Source of the DNA: 54-19 sp038210655
GTDB lineage: Bacteria; Chloroflexota; Chloroflexia; Chloroheliales; Chloroheliaceae
Reading direction: 5' to 3'
DNA length: 64,000 bases
Assembly: GCA_038210655.1 (NCBI GenBank)
Contig: JBBQWM010000019.1
Coordinates: 1 to 64,000, forward strand
The notes below the pieces were generated by a model. It was not told the DNA's origin and did no database searches. It saw nothing but the letters and a program-made list of their open reading frames with translations. Each line of letters begins with the position of its first letter. The first letter of the stretch is position 1. The translations under genes and the position numbers were made by a program. Shown here in pieces: positions 49,818 to 57,944 of this stretch.

Positions 49818-50594
49818 TCATCTGGTTGAAGCTTGCTCTCGGTCTTGTTCGGTCTGGAGACTGAGCAGGCGGGCTTTGGCAAGTTGGTCTTCATCACCGG
49901 GCGGAACCGAAGTTGCCCGACGGTTGCCGCCTTTAGCGGTTCCAGGAATAATCCCCAATACCGGCAGCCCCAATGTTTCTTCGGCTTCGGCCCTGGTATG
50001 GATCGCAGTATCCAGATAGGCTAACAAAAAGGCCAACCCGATCCCGGCGATCAACCCCGCCAACACGCGCACCGCCGCCAGCAATAACGTCCGGCCTCCA
50101 CTCAAACTAGCTTCGGTCGGCATGTCCACTAAGTTAGCCATGACCTGACGAGGCTGGACAAATTCACTGGCCCGATCCTTCAAAACCAGGGCAATCGTCT
50201 TGGCAGTTTGTAAGGCTGTATTTTGATCTTTATTGCCGACCGTAATGGTCAGGATACGATGCTTGCTCTCGGTCGTTACCATCCCTTTAAGCTCGTCCGC
50301 CGAGACGTTGATATTACCCTCTTTAAGCTGGTTGGCAACCTCGCTCATAAAGACGTTGCCGGATAGAATCTTGGGGAATTCGTCGGCGGCAAACTCGCTG
50401 GAAGTATTGGCGTAATAGTTGGAAAAGGTGTCGTTGGGACTAGGACTTTGGACAATACTGATTACGGCGACCGCCTGATAGGTCGGGCGGTTGGTAATAT
50501 AGTACTGATAAGCCGCTGCCAGCCCGACTACAGTCAGCAGAGCTACCAATATCCAGTAACGCATGATAATTTGCCAGTAACGCCTTAATTCCAT
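49818..50594 (-). CDS. Wzz-like chain-length determinant protein, copy 2
   Basis: A 258-residue Wzz-domain protein with TM1 (YWILVALLTVVGLAAAYQYY) and TM2 (LLLAAVRVLAGLIAGIGLAFLLAYL) around an extracytoplasmic helical domain, and a short cytoplasmic tail. It is a diverged paralogue of the next gene; one copy may set polymer length and the other activate the kinase. ATG 50594 is preferred (AAGGG close upstream); ATG 50618 is in frame. Confidence 0.83.
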   Translation of the reverse strand: MELRRYWQIIMRYWILVALLTVVGLAAAYQYYITNRPTYQAVAVISIVQSPSPNDTFSNYYANTSSEFAADEFPKILSGNVFMSEVANQLKEGNINVSADELKGMVTTESKHRILTITVGNKDQNTALQTAKTIALVLKDRASEFVQPRQVMANLVDMPTEASLSGGRTLLLAAVRVLAGLIAGIGLAFLLAYLDTAIHTRAEAEETLGLPVLGIIPGTAKGGNRRATSVPPGDEDQLAKARLLSLQTEQDREQASTR

Positions 50595-50676
50595 AAAACC
50601 CTTGAAACCTCCCTGCAAGTCCGTTTTTTAGCCAGGTTGCTTGACCTTATGGCTGCTTGCCAGTTGTTGACCCTTG

Positions 50677-51816
50677 TTAAGAAAGTGGCGACCCGGCCAG
50701 GGTTTTCCCGGTACGAGCCTGATGCTCTTCCCAACGGGCCGCTACATATTCTCCAAAGCGATGGCAAAATAGCGCTCGGTCGAAGCTCTGGGCGTAGCGC
50801 CGGATTGCTACCGGGTTGAAGCTAGTGTAAGTTCGTTCTAGGCGTTGGACTGCTTCAGCCAGCGCCTCCGGGGTTTGGGCCTCAAAGAAAAGGCCGGTCT
50901 CCCCCTCCCGAATTGTTTCTGCCGGGCCGTTCTGCCGGATGGCGACCACCGGCGCACCACCTGCCATCGCCTCGACCGGTGTAATGCCAAAGTCTTCGGC
51001 CCCCGATTGGATAAAGGCTCGGCAACGGCTGAACAACCGGCGTACCTCATCGTCGGGGACGTAGCCCAAAAACTCGGTTTTCGGCCCGGCCAGTCCTCGC
51101 AAAGCTTCTAAATCGCGGCCCGACCCGACCACTTTTAAGGGCAAATCGAGTTGCTTAAAGGCTTTGACGGCTATATCGGCCCGCTTGTAAGGAACCAACC
51201 GCCCGACCCACAAATAGAAATCCTCGCGCGGGCGATCCTCAAACGGAATCTGGCTGGTTTCGACCGGCGGGTTGATTACAACCGACTCGCGCTTCCAAAA
51301 CCGGGCGATCCGTCGAGCGACAGTTTGCGAATTGGCGACATAAAAATCGGGTCGTTGAGACGATCTAACGTCCCAAAGTCTAACATAGCTCAAAAAAAAT
51401 GGCAAGGCAGCCTTAGCCAAGCGGCCTAATTTTTCGCGCCGCGCATAATCTTCGTATTGCCAGACAAAGCGCATCGGTGTGTGGCAGTAACAAATATGGA
51501 GTGTATCAGGGCTGGTATTTACGCTTTTGGCCCAGGCCGAAGAACTACTTATCACCAGATCGTAACCCGACAGATCGAAGCTTTCAAAGGCGAAGGGGTA
51601 AAAAGGTAAATAAGCTTGATGATGGGTTAGCACGCCGGGCAGTTTTTGCATAAAAGAAGTTATCACTTGCCGGTCGTCGAAGCGATGTTGTACCAGTTCC
51701 GGGCTATAAATCGAGGTATAAATCGGCGCATCGGGATAAAGTTCACATAGTGCCTCTACCACTCGTTCGGCTCCCCCATACTGATTTAGATAATCGTGGA
51801 CAATTGCTACTTTCAT
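50677..51816 (-). CDS. GT4-type glycosyltransferase
   Basis: A 379-residue GT-B glycosyltransferase. N-terminus MKVAIVHDYLNQYGGAERVV is typical of GT4 enzymes; the C-terminal nucleotide-sugar site shows GAEDFGITPVEAMAGGAPVVA. It would add a sugar to the lipid-linked exopolysaccharide unit begun by the gene upstream. The start codon lies 1 bp after a heptamer array (51818-51892), and no Shine-Dalgarno sequence is present in the pyrimidine-rich leader, which is odd for an internal operon gene. Confidence 0.9.
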   Translation of the reverse strand: MKVAIVHDYLNQYGGAERVVEALCELYPDAPIYTSIYSPELVQHRFDDRQVITSFMQKLPGVLTHHQAYLPFYPFAFESFDLSGYDLVISSSSAWAKSVNTSPDTLHICYCHTPMRFVWQYEDYARREKLGRLAKAALPFFLSYVRLWDVRSSQRPDFYVANSQTVARRIARFWKRESVVINPPVETSQIPFEDRPREDFYLWVGRLVPYKRADIAVKAFKQLDLPLKVVGSGRDLEALRGLAGPKTEFLGYVPDDEVRRLFSRCRAFIQSGAEDFGITPVEAMAGGAPVVAIRQNGPAETIREGETGLFFEAQTPEALAEAVQRLERTYTSFNPVAIRRYAQSFDRALFCHRFGEYVAARWEEHQARTGKTLAGSPLS

Positions 51817-51817
51817 A

Positions 51818-51892
51818 GGAATGAAGGATGAAGGGTGAAGGTTAAAGAATGAAAAATTTCTTCATCCCTCATCCTTCATCCCTCATCTCTCA
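51818..51892. repeat. Heptamer dyad abutting a start codon
   Basis: Units GGAATGA, AGGATGA, AGGGTGA, AGGTTAA, AGAATGA (51818-51852), then inverted units TCATCCC, TCATCCT, TCATCCC, TCATCTC (51862-51889). The two halves can pair (GGATGAAGG with CCTTCATCC). It fills the whole gap between the sugar-phosphate transferase stop and the glycosyltransferase start. Confidence 0.8.
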
Positions 51893-53545
51893 ATATGCTC
51901 CTTCCCTTTTTAGAACTGCCGGGATGGTGCGGAGCAGGATTTTCAAATCGAGCCAGAGCGACCAGTTTTCGGCGTAGTAGATGTCGAAGCGCACCGTATC
52001 GTCGAACTTGAGTTTGCTGCGCCCGCTAACCTGGGACAAACCGGTCAGACCGGGGGTGACTTCGAGACGGCGGAAGTGCCATTCGTCATAGAGTTTTAGC
52101 TCGCGTTCGAGACCGGGGCGCGGGCCGATAAAGCTCATCTGGCCCAGCAGAATATTAAAAATCTGGGGTAGCTCGTCCAGGCTGGCCCGCCGAATAAAGC
52201 GTCCGACCGAGGTGCGCCGGGGGTCGTTGACCATCTTGAAGGTTGCGCCGCCAGTCTGGTTAAATTCTTTTAGCTCCTCGAAGCGGGCATCGGCATCAAT
52301 ATACATCGAGCGGAACTTATAGAAAGTAAAGGGACGACCATTTTTGCCGATCCTGGTCTGGCGCAGGATGATCGGCCCCGGCGAATCGAGTTTGATAGCG
52401 AATGCAATCAGGGTCATTGGAATCGCTGCTACCAATATAGCCACCAACACCAGCACAATGTCAATCGCCCGCTTGACTAGATAGTTCCAACCGGTTAGCC
52501 GATTGTCTTTGATCCCGATCAGGGGTACGCCGTTAAGCTCCTGAAAATCCAGGGTATTGACCTGTAGCTCGAACACGTCCGGCACCAGCGTAAATTTAAG
52601 GTCGCGCTCGTAGCACAGGTTTATTACATCATTGATCGTTTCGTGCATATTGGCGGGCAAGGCGACAATGATTTCCTCGACTTCTCCTTTATCGACCAGA
52701 TCGGACAATTGCTCAACTTGACCGAGATGCGGAACCGGGTCGCCGTTGCGATAGCGCAGTGGCAAAGTCCATTCCGAAAAGCGGATTTCGTCGTCAACAT
52801 AGCCACTCAAGCACAACCCCAAAGAGGGGGTTTCGACAATCGCCTGCATAATGCGGGTCGCCGGGTCGGTCGCGCCGACCACCAGCACATTTCTGACTCC
52901 AATACCCCGCTTGAGCAAGCTGCGACGTATCCGGCGCACGGCCCAGCGTTTGGTGCCGAGCAGTACAATCGAGATCGGAAAGAGATAAAGGTACATCAAG
53001 CGCGAGACCGAGAGCGGTCGGAATACAAAAACCAGGGCCAGCATAGTCAGCACCGAATAAGCGGCAGCACTGGCGATCAGGCCGATTTCATCGATCAAAG
53101 TAGAGGTGCGCGAGAGGCGATAAAAACCTTTGAATTGCAGCACTACAAAGAAGATCAGGACAAACCCGACCAGACTCCAGGTGTAGGCGGAAAGCGGCAC
53201 CTGATTTTCTTCCGAAACCTCGGCTCCTAATTGGAGCGCATAGCGTATGAAGTAGGCTGTAATAAAAGTAAGGCTGATAAGCACAAGGTCAATCGCAAAC
53301 CGAGCTACCAATTTGAGGCGCGGGTTCAAGCGGTTCTTGGGTGGTCGGAAGTGGGAATTGGAGCCGTTGGAGAAATTGTCCCAGGGCGTGTTGGGAGCAG
53401 AATTGGTTTGTTGCGAATGCAATAGTTGTATTCGGGCGTTCGATTGCGCCAGGCTGGATACCGTTCGCGGTCGTCGGGAGACTGCCGGGTATTGTGGGTA
53501 GAGCCTGGGCCGGGCGGTCGCCCGCTGTTGCCGCATCTCACTCAA
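51890..53545 (-). CDS. WcaJ-type undecaprenyl-phosphate sugar phosphotransferase
   Basis: A 551-residue polyprenyl sugar-1-phosphate transferase that starts exopolysaccharide synthesis on the lipid carrier. There are about four N-terminal TM helices (from residue 75), a CoA-binding-like Rossmann region (VLVVGATDPA), a fifth hydrophobic segment (IVLVLVAILVAAIPMTLI), and the catalytic C-terminus (RQTRIGKNGRPFTFYKFRSM, DELPQIFNILLGQMSFIGPR, PGLTGLSQVSGR). The start is taken as TTG 53545, nine bases after GGGGAGG; the open frame reaches 53572. It is the first gene of the operon, with a promoter at 53770-53799. Confidence 0.93.
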   Translation of the reverse strand: MSEMRQQRATARPRLYPQYPAVSRRPRTVSSLAQSNARIQLLHSQQTNSAPNTPWDNFSNGSNSHFRPPKNRLNPRLKLVARFAIDLVLISLTFITAYFIRYALQLGAEVSEENQVPLSAYTWSLVGFVLIFFVVLQFKGFYRLSRTSTLIDEIGLIASAAAYSVLTMLALVFVFRPLSVSRLMYLYLFPISIVLLGTKRWAVRRIRRSLLKRGIGVRNVLVVGATDPATRIMQAIVETPSLGLCLSGYVDDEIRFSEWTLPLRYRNGDPVPHLGQVEQLSDLVDKGEVEEIIVALPANMHETINDVINLCYERDLKFTLVPDVFELQVNTLDFQELNGVPLIGIKDNRLTGWNYLVKRAIDIVLVLVAILVAAIPMTLIAFAIKLDSPGPIILRQTRIGKNGRPFTFYKFRSMYIDADARFEELKEFNQTGGATFKMVNDPRRTSVGRFIRRASLDELPQIFNILLGQMSFIGPRPGLERELKLYDEWHFRRLEVTPGLTGLSQVSGRSKLKFDDTVRFDIYYAENWSLWLDLKILLRTIPAVLKREGAY

Positions 53546-54065
53546 AAATGCGTACCTCCCCTCGTCATCCAATCAAATTGTTCTAGCAGATCGCACTCCA
53601 TCCTATAGAATGATGGTGTTAGCTTATTAACGAACCGTTACCAAAACGGTTGCTAGTGAGCCTGTTACATCTTTTATTTGACCGGGAAGCTAACCCACCG
53701 CCGCCCGGAAATCGAAATTTGATAGCATGATGTAACACAAACTTATAAGCAAGCAGTACTATTTGTGGTATTATAACATAATGTGGCGGAAATGTGAAAA
53801 GCCCCCACAGAGCAGCAATGAAGGCTGCATTGTAATTGTAAAGGAATTCATTTTCCGACCCCTACGCCCCTACAATGATGTGACGTATTGGAAATGAAGT
53901 GGCAAATAGCTATGTTTGCCGACTATAGTAGATAAACATGGAGTCTTTAGGAGTAGCTCGTCTTTTTTATGATCGCTTTTTATAAGATAACTTCTTAAGA
54001 AAAGTTCTGGTAAAGCATTATGAACTGGCGAAAGATAGACAATTTTGTAGGAGTTTGAAATTAGT
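53546..54065. other. Divergent intergenic region
   Basis: About 520 bp between the exopolysaccharide operon (minus) and the GH57 gene (plus). It holds a minus-strand promoter (53770-53799), a small hairpin AACCGTT/AACGGTT (53633-53651), and AT-rich DNA. No coding frame is credible. Confidence 0.55.
53770..53799 (-). promoter_or_regulatory. Promoter of the exopolysaccharide operon
   Basis: Minus strand TTTCAC (53799-53794), 18-bp spacer, perfect TATAAT (53775-53770). The leader would be about 220 nt. Confidence 0.5.
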
Positions 54066-55820
54066 ATGCAAGTACTTGAAAGGGAAGAAGATCAATTAGA
54101 AGCCCAGGCGACCGAGTTTCGCCCGGCTCAGGTCTGTATTCACGGACATTTCTATCAGCCCCCCCGCGAGAACCCTTTTAGCGGGCAAGTTCCACGCGAA
54201 TTTGGGGCCGAGCCTTACGCGAATTTTAACGAGAAGATCAACGCTGAGTGCTATCGGCCCAATGCCCTGGCAGGCAATTTTGAGCGGATCAGTTTTAATC
54301 TGGGGCCGACGCTGGCGATCTGGATCGAGCAGCACGACCCGGCTACTTATGCCGGTATCATCGCAGGCGACCGGGCCAACTTCGCCCGATATGGCTTTGG
54401 CAACGCCCTGGCCCAAAACTATAACCATGTTATTTTGCCATTGGCAAAGCCCGAAGACGCTCGCTTTCAGATCGAGTGGGGCATTATGGATTTCGAGCGG
54501 CGTTTTGGACATCGCCCGGAAGGAATGTGGTTGGCGGAGACTGGGGCGAGTACCTGGGTGTTGGATTTGCTGGCCCAATGTGGTCTCAAGTTTGTGATAT
54601 TGGCTCCCTGGCAGGCTGAGGCTGGCTCTATTGAGACGATTGACCCGTCCCAACGAGCGTTTGTACAAAGCCGCTTGCGCCAGCAAATTATTGACCAATG
54701 GCGAACCGAAGCCAACCAACACTTGTTGCGTTTGCAGGAGAACGGGGCGACCAATGAAGAATTGGCGGCTGTAATCCATCAGATCAGCACTTCGCTCCCG
54801 CAACTGCCCGAACGAGTGCCGGAACCTTACGATGTAAGTGAGCCTTATGTGGTGGAACTTTCGGAGGGTCGGAGCATTATCGCCTTTTTTTACAATGGTA
54901 AATTGAGCGGTGATGTATCGTTCAACCAGAACGCGACCGGCGATGCTGACCGCTTTACAACTGATTGGCTGCTGCCGGAGTTAAACCGCGAAAAGTTGAG
55001 CCGTGATGAGGCTCAATTATTGGTGGTGGCGACCGATGGTGAGCTTTATGGACATCATCAGTCCTACCGCGATCTATTTCTCAGGCATCTGACCGAGACT
55101 TCGGTGCGGGCCGCCGGGATGGAATTAACTTTCCCCTCGCGCTATATTCGCGAGAACCCGCCGCGCCGCCGGATTCGTATCTACGATAATTCTAGCTGGA
55201 GTTGCCATCACGGGGTAGCCCGTTGGAGTACGGGTTGTGGTTGTACTGCTGGTGATAGCAGTTGGAAGACTGTCTTAAGGCGGGCCTGTGACGTGGTGGC
55301 GGAAGATGTAGATCGTATCTATGCTATTCAAGCGCCGCGCCTTTTCAAAAACCCACACGCAGCTTTGCGCGAGTTTTTGTATGTCTGGCAAAAGGTAGAG
55401 TCGGAGACCGATTTCTTGAACCGGCATTTGAAGCGCAGCGAGGTGGCCGGTTCAGAAAAGAGTGCTTTGGCCCTTCGGCTGTTGCGGGCGCAGATGTACA
55501 AGCATCAGATGTACACCAGTTGTGCCTGGTTCTTTGAGGATATTGACCGGATCGAGCCTAAGAATGCCCTGGCAGCCGTCGCTATTATTTTCCGACTGTT
55601 GGGCCGTATGTTGCGGGCTGGCTTGCGGAACGATTTTGAGGCGATTTTGGCGACAACTTCCAGCCAGTATACCGGGCTAAATGGGGTACAACTCTATCGG
55701 CGTGGGGTAAGCTGGGCGCTAAAAAACGGGACTCTGCAACCTGGTAACACAGATATAACCACCCCGGCCCCGCTTGTGGGCAGTACCCAGGAGAGTGCCG
55801 GGCGCGTAGCGGTCGCGTAG
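54066..55820 (+). CDS. GH57-like protein with DUF3536
   Basis: A 584-residue protein of the glycoside hydrolase 57 superfamily, DUF3536 subgroup. N-terminal family motif HGHFYQPPRENPF, the predicted nucleophile glutamate in EGMWLAETG, and the acidic region VVATDGELYGHHQ. The C-terminal half carries GVARWSTGCGC, typical of the DUF3536 group. GH57 enzymes act on alpha-glucans such as glycogen or amylose; the exact substrate is unknown. AGGAG is 12 bases before the ATG. A ROK kinase gene follows 113 bp later. Confidence 0.85.
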   Translation: MQVLEREEDQLEAQATEFRPAQVCIHGHFYQPPRENPFSGQVPREFGAEPYANFNEKINAECYRPNALAGNFERISFNLGPTLAIWIEQHDPATYAGIIAGDRANFARYGFGNALAQNYNHVILPLAKPEDARFQIEWGIMDFERRFGHRPEGMWLAETGASTWVLDLLAQCGLKFVILAPWQAEAGSIETIDPSQRAFVQSRLRQQIIDQWRTEANQHLLRLQENGATNEELAAVIHQISTSLPQLPERVPEPYDVSEPYVVELSEGRSIIAFFYNGKLSGDVSFNQNATGDADRFTTDWLLPELNREKLSRDEAQLLVVATDGELYGHHQSYRDLFLRHLTETSVRAAGMELTFPSRYIRENPPRRRIRIYDNSSWSCHHGVARWSTGCGCTAGDSSWKTVLRRACDVVAEDVDRIYAIQAPRLFKNPHAALREFLYVWQKVESETDFLNRHLKRSEVAGSEKSALALRLLRAQMYKHQMYTSCAWFFEDIDRIEPKNALAAVAIIFRLLGRMLRAGLRNDFEAILATTSSQYTGLNGVQLYRRGVSWALKNGTLQPGNTDITTPAPLVGSTQESAGRVAVA

Positions 55821-55920
55821 GATTTACGATTTACGATTGAATTCTTGGTTTTCAAGGTTTCAAGTAGTTACGCAACATGGACTGGCGGCCTCAAATCGTA
55901 AATCGTAAATCGTAAATCGT
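55821..55920. repeat. Heptamer dyad abutting the ROK gene
   Basis: Two GATTTAC units (55821-55834) directly after the GH57 stop, then four perfect AAATCGT units (55893-55920). The two sets are inverted relative to each other and can form a hairpin. The last unit ends 1 bp before an ATG (55922). Confidence 0.8.
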
Positions 55921-55933
55921 CATGGGGGAGAGA

Positions 55934-56941
55934 ATGGAAAAGTACAGCATCGGAGTTGATCTGGGCGGAACCAAAATCCTGGCTGGAATAGTCGAGTTGG
56001 AGACCGGCAAGGTGCTGGCCTCGGCTAAAAAGCGGACGGTTAGTAGTAGCAAAGACCCCACTAAAGATAAGGAAAAGGAAAACGATCTAGCCCGCCGGAT
56101 CGGAGATACCGTCGATGAGGCGCTGGCTGCTTCCGGCTTGCCCATGAGTACCCGTTTTGCCGGGATCGGGGTGGGCGCTGCTGGGCAGGTAGACCGCAGC
56201 GAGAAAATTCTGGTTTTTGCGCCAAATCTGGGTGTGAAGCCGAATTACGCGCTGGGTGCTTTGTTGCAAGAGCGGTTCAAGTTGCCGGTTGCGCTTGGTA
56301 ACGATGTCGAAGCGGCGACGTTGGGCGAGTTACGTTTTGGGGCCGGACGGGGTTGTGCCGATTTCGTCTGCATCTTTATTGGAACAGGGATCGGGAGTGG
56401 CATCGTCCAGAACGGGCAGTTGCGGCGTGGTGCGACCGGGACGGCAGGTGAGATCGGTCATATGGTGGTGAGCGCCGAAGGTCGCCATTGTGGTTGCGGC
56501 GGACGCGGCCATCTGGAAGCCTACTCCTCGCGCACCGCGATCACCCGCACCTTGCTAGGCGAGCTAAAGCGTGGTCGTCAGTCGATCCTGACCGAGCTAT
56601 TAGAGGACAGCCTGCCTGATCCTTCCAGCGCCACCAGCGTTGCCATTCGCTCTAAGGTGATTGCAAAGGCTATCGAGGCGCACGACGATCTGGTCAGGCA
56701 CGTAGTCCGGGAGGCGGCAGAAATTTTGGGTCTGGGCCTCTCTTCGGTCATCAACTTTTATAATCCAGAGCGGTTGATCCTGGGTGGCGGCCTGATCGAA
56801 GCGGTCGATTATCTCTTTGACATCACCGTCCAGGAAGCCAAATTCGAGTCGTTGCGTTTGCCCGGCAGCCAGGTCGAGATCACCCGTACCGGCCTGGGCG
56901 ACTTTTCCGGCCTGATCGGGGCGGCTTTATTCAATTCTTAA
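55934..56941 (+). CDS. ROK family sugar kinase (glucokinase-like)
   Basis: A 335-residue ROK kinase, probably glucokinase. ATP motif DLGGTKILAG near the N-terminus, FIGTGIGSGI, and the catalytic and zinc region GHMVVSAEGRHCGCGGRGHLE. The canonical zinc site has CxCGxxGC; here the last cysteine is a histidine. The insertion at about 35-55 is charged. ATG 55922 in the heptamer array is also in frame; 55934 follows a GGGGGAG but at a short distance, so the start is uncertain. With the GH57 gene it suggests alpha-glucan breakdown and glucose phosphorylation. Confidence 0.88.
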   Translation: MEKYSIGVDLGGTKILAGIVELETGKVLASAKKRTVSSSKDPTKDKEKENDLARRIGDTVDEALAASGLPMSTRFAGIGVGAAGQVDRSEKILVFAPNLGVKPNYALGALLQERFKLPVALGNDVEAATLGELRFGAGRGCADFVCIFIGTGIGSGIVQNGQLRRGATGTAGEIGHMVVSAEGRHCGCGGRGHLEAYSSRTAITRTLLGELKRGRQSILTELLEDSLPDPSSATSVAIRSKVIAKAIEAHDDLVRHVVREAAEILGLGLSSVINFYNPERLILGGGLIEAVDYLFDITVQEAKFESLRLPGSQVEITRTGLGDFSGLIGAALFNS

Positions 56942-57088
56942 AAACCCATTCGGGACAGCCGATGGTAGCATTGACTGGGAAAAGCTGTTGCAGTTTAATA
57001 GTGGAAAAGATCAAATCAAGTGGGTGTCAGTTGCCCCTCCCTTAGCGGCAACGGTGGATAATGATAACACAACAGGAGCGCTAGAAAA

Positions 57089-57919
57089 TTGATCAGTACG
57101 GTAGACCTCCATATGCACAGTACCGCCTCGGATGGGACGCTTCCGGTGGAAGATTTGATGAAACTGGCGGCTTCGGTCGGTCTTAAGACGCTGGCACTGA
57201 CCGACCACGATACGACGGCGGCGCTTGATCGGGCGCAGGAGGTCGGGACGGCCCTCGGTATGGAAATTATACCGGGGATCGAGTTGAGCGCGGAGTATGG
57301 CGGTAAAGAAGTTCATGTGCTGGGCTACTTTTTGGAATATCACGACGCGACCTTCCAGGCTCAACTCGAAAAGTTTCGGTTTAACCGCTACGGACGGGCG
57401 CAGGCGATCCTGGCAAAGCTGGCTGAATTGGGTCTGCCGGTCGAATGGGAGCGGGTGTTGGAAATTGCCGGGGATGCTGCCCCGCAACGTCCCCATATCG
57501 CGGAAGCCTTGAAAGAGCGCGGTTATGTCAAAACGGTGAGTGAGGCGTTCGACCGCTATATTCGCAACGATGGCCCGGCCTACGTCCACAGCGAGAAGAT
57601 TACAACCGAGCAAGCGGTAGAGGTTATTCAATCGGTCGGTGGGTTGGCAGTGTTAGCTCACCCGACTTACACCGTTGATATGGATAAAGTGGTCGAGATT
57701 GCCGCTAAAGCAGGGGTTGCCGGGGTCGAAACCCACTACGGCACTTACAGCGAAGAGACGGTTGCCCGGTTGTTGGCACTTGCCAAACGCTATGACCTGG
57801 TACCGACTGGTGGCAGCGATTTTCATGGGCGGGCCGATGGCGGACAGCTAACCAGCCCTGGCGCTCGGTTTGTCCCACCCGAAGTTATTATACAGTTGAA
57901 AGAGCGTCTTAACCGCTAA
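57089..57919 (+). CDS. PHP domain phosphoesterase
   Basis: A 276-residue PHP-fold phosphoesterase of the TrpH/YciV type, predicted to act on nucleoside 3',5'-bisphosphates or short RNA 5' ends. Metal motifs: DLHMHSTASDG (His-x-His), LTDHDT, GIELSAEYGG, a conserved His in LAHPTY and GSDFHG. The start is TTG at 57089 with AGGAG ten bases upstream. It lies 25 bp before the DUF2851 gene and is probably co-transcribed with it. Confidence 0.88.
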   Translation: MISTVDLHMHSTASDGTLPVEDLMKLAASVGLKTLALTDHDTTAALDRAQEVGTALGMEIIPGIELSAEYGGKEVHVLGYFLEYHDATFQAQLEKFRFNRYGRAQAILAKLAELGLPVEWERVLEIAGDAAPQRPHIAEALKERGYVKTVSEAFDRYIRNDGPAYVHSEKITTEQAVEVIQSVGGLAVLAHPTYTVDMDKVVEIAAKAGVAGVETHYGTYSEETVARLLALAKRYDLVPTGGSDFHGRADGGQLTSPGARFVPPEVIIQLKERLNR

Positions 57920-57944
57920 ACGTTACAGAAAGGACTAACCCGCC

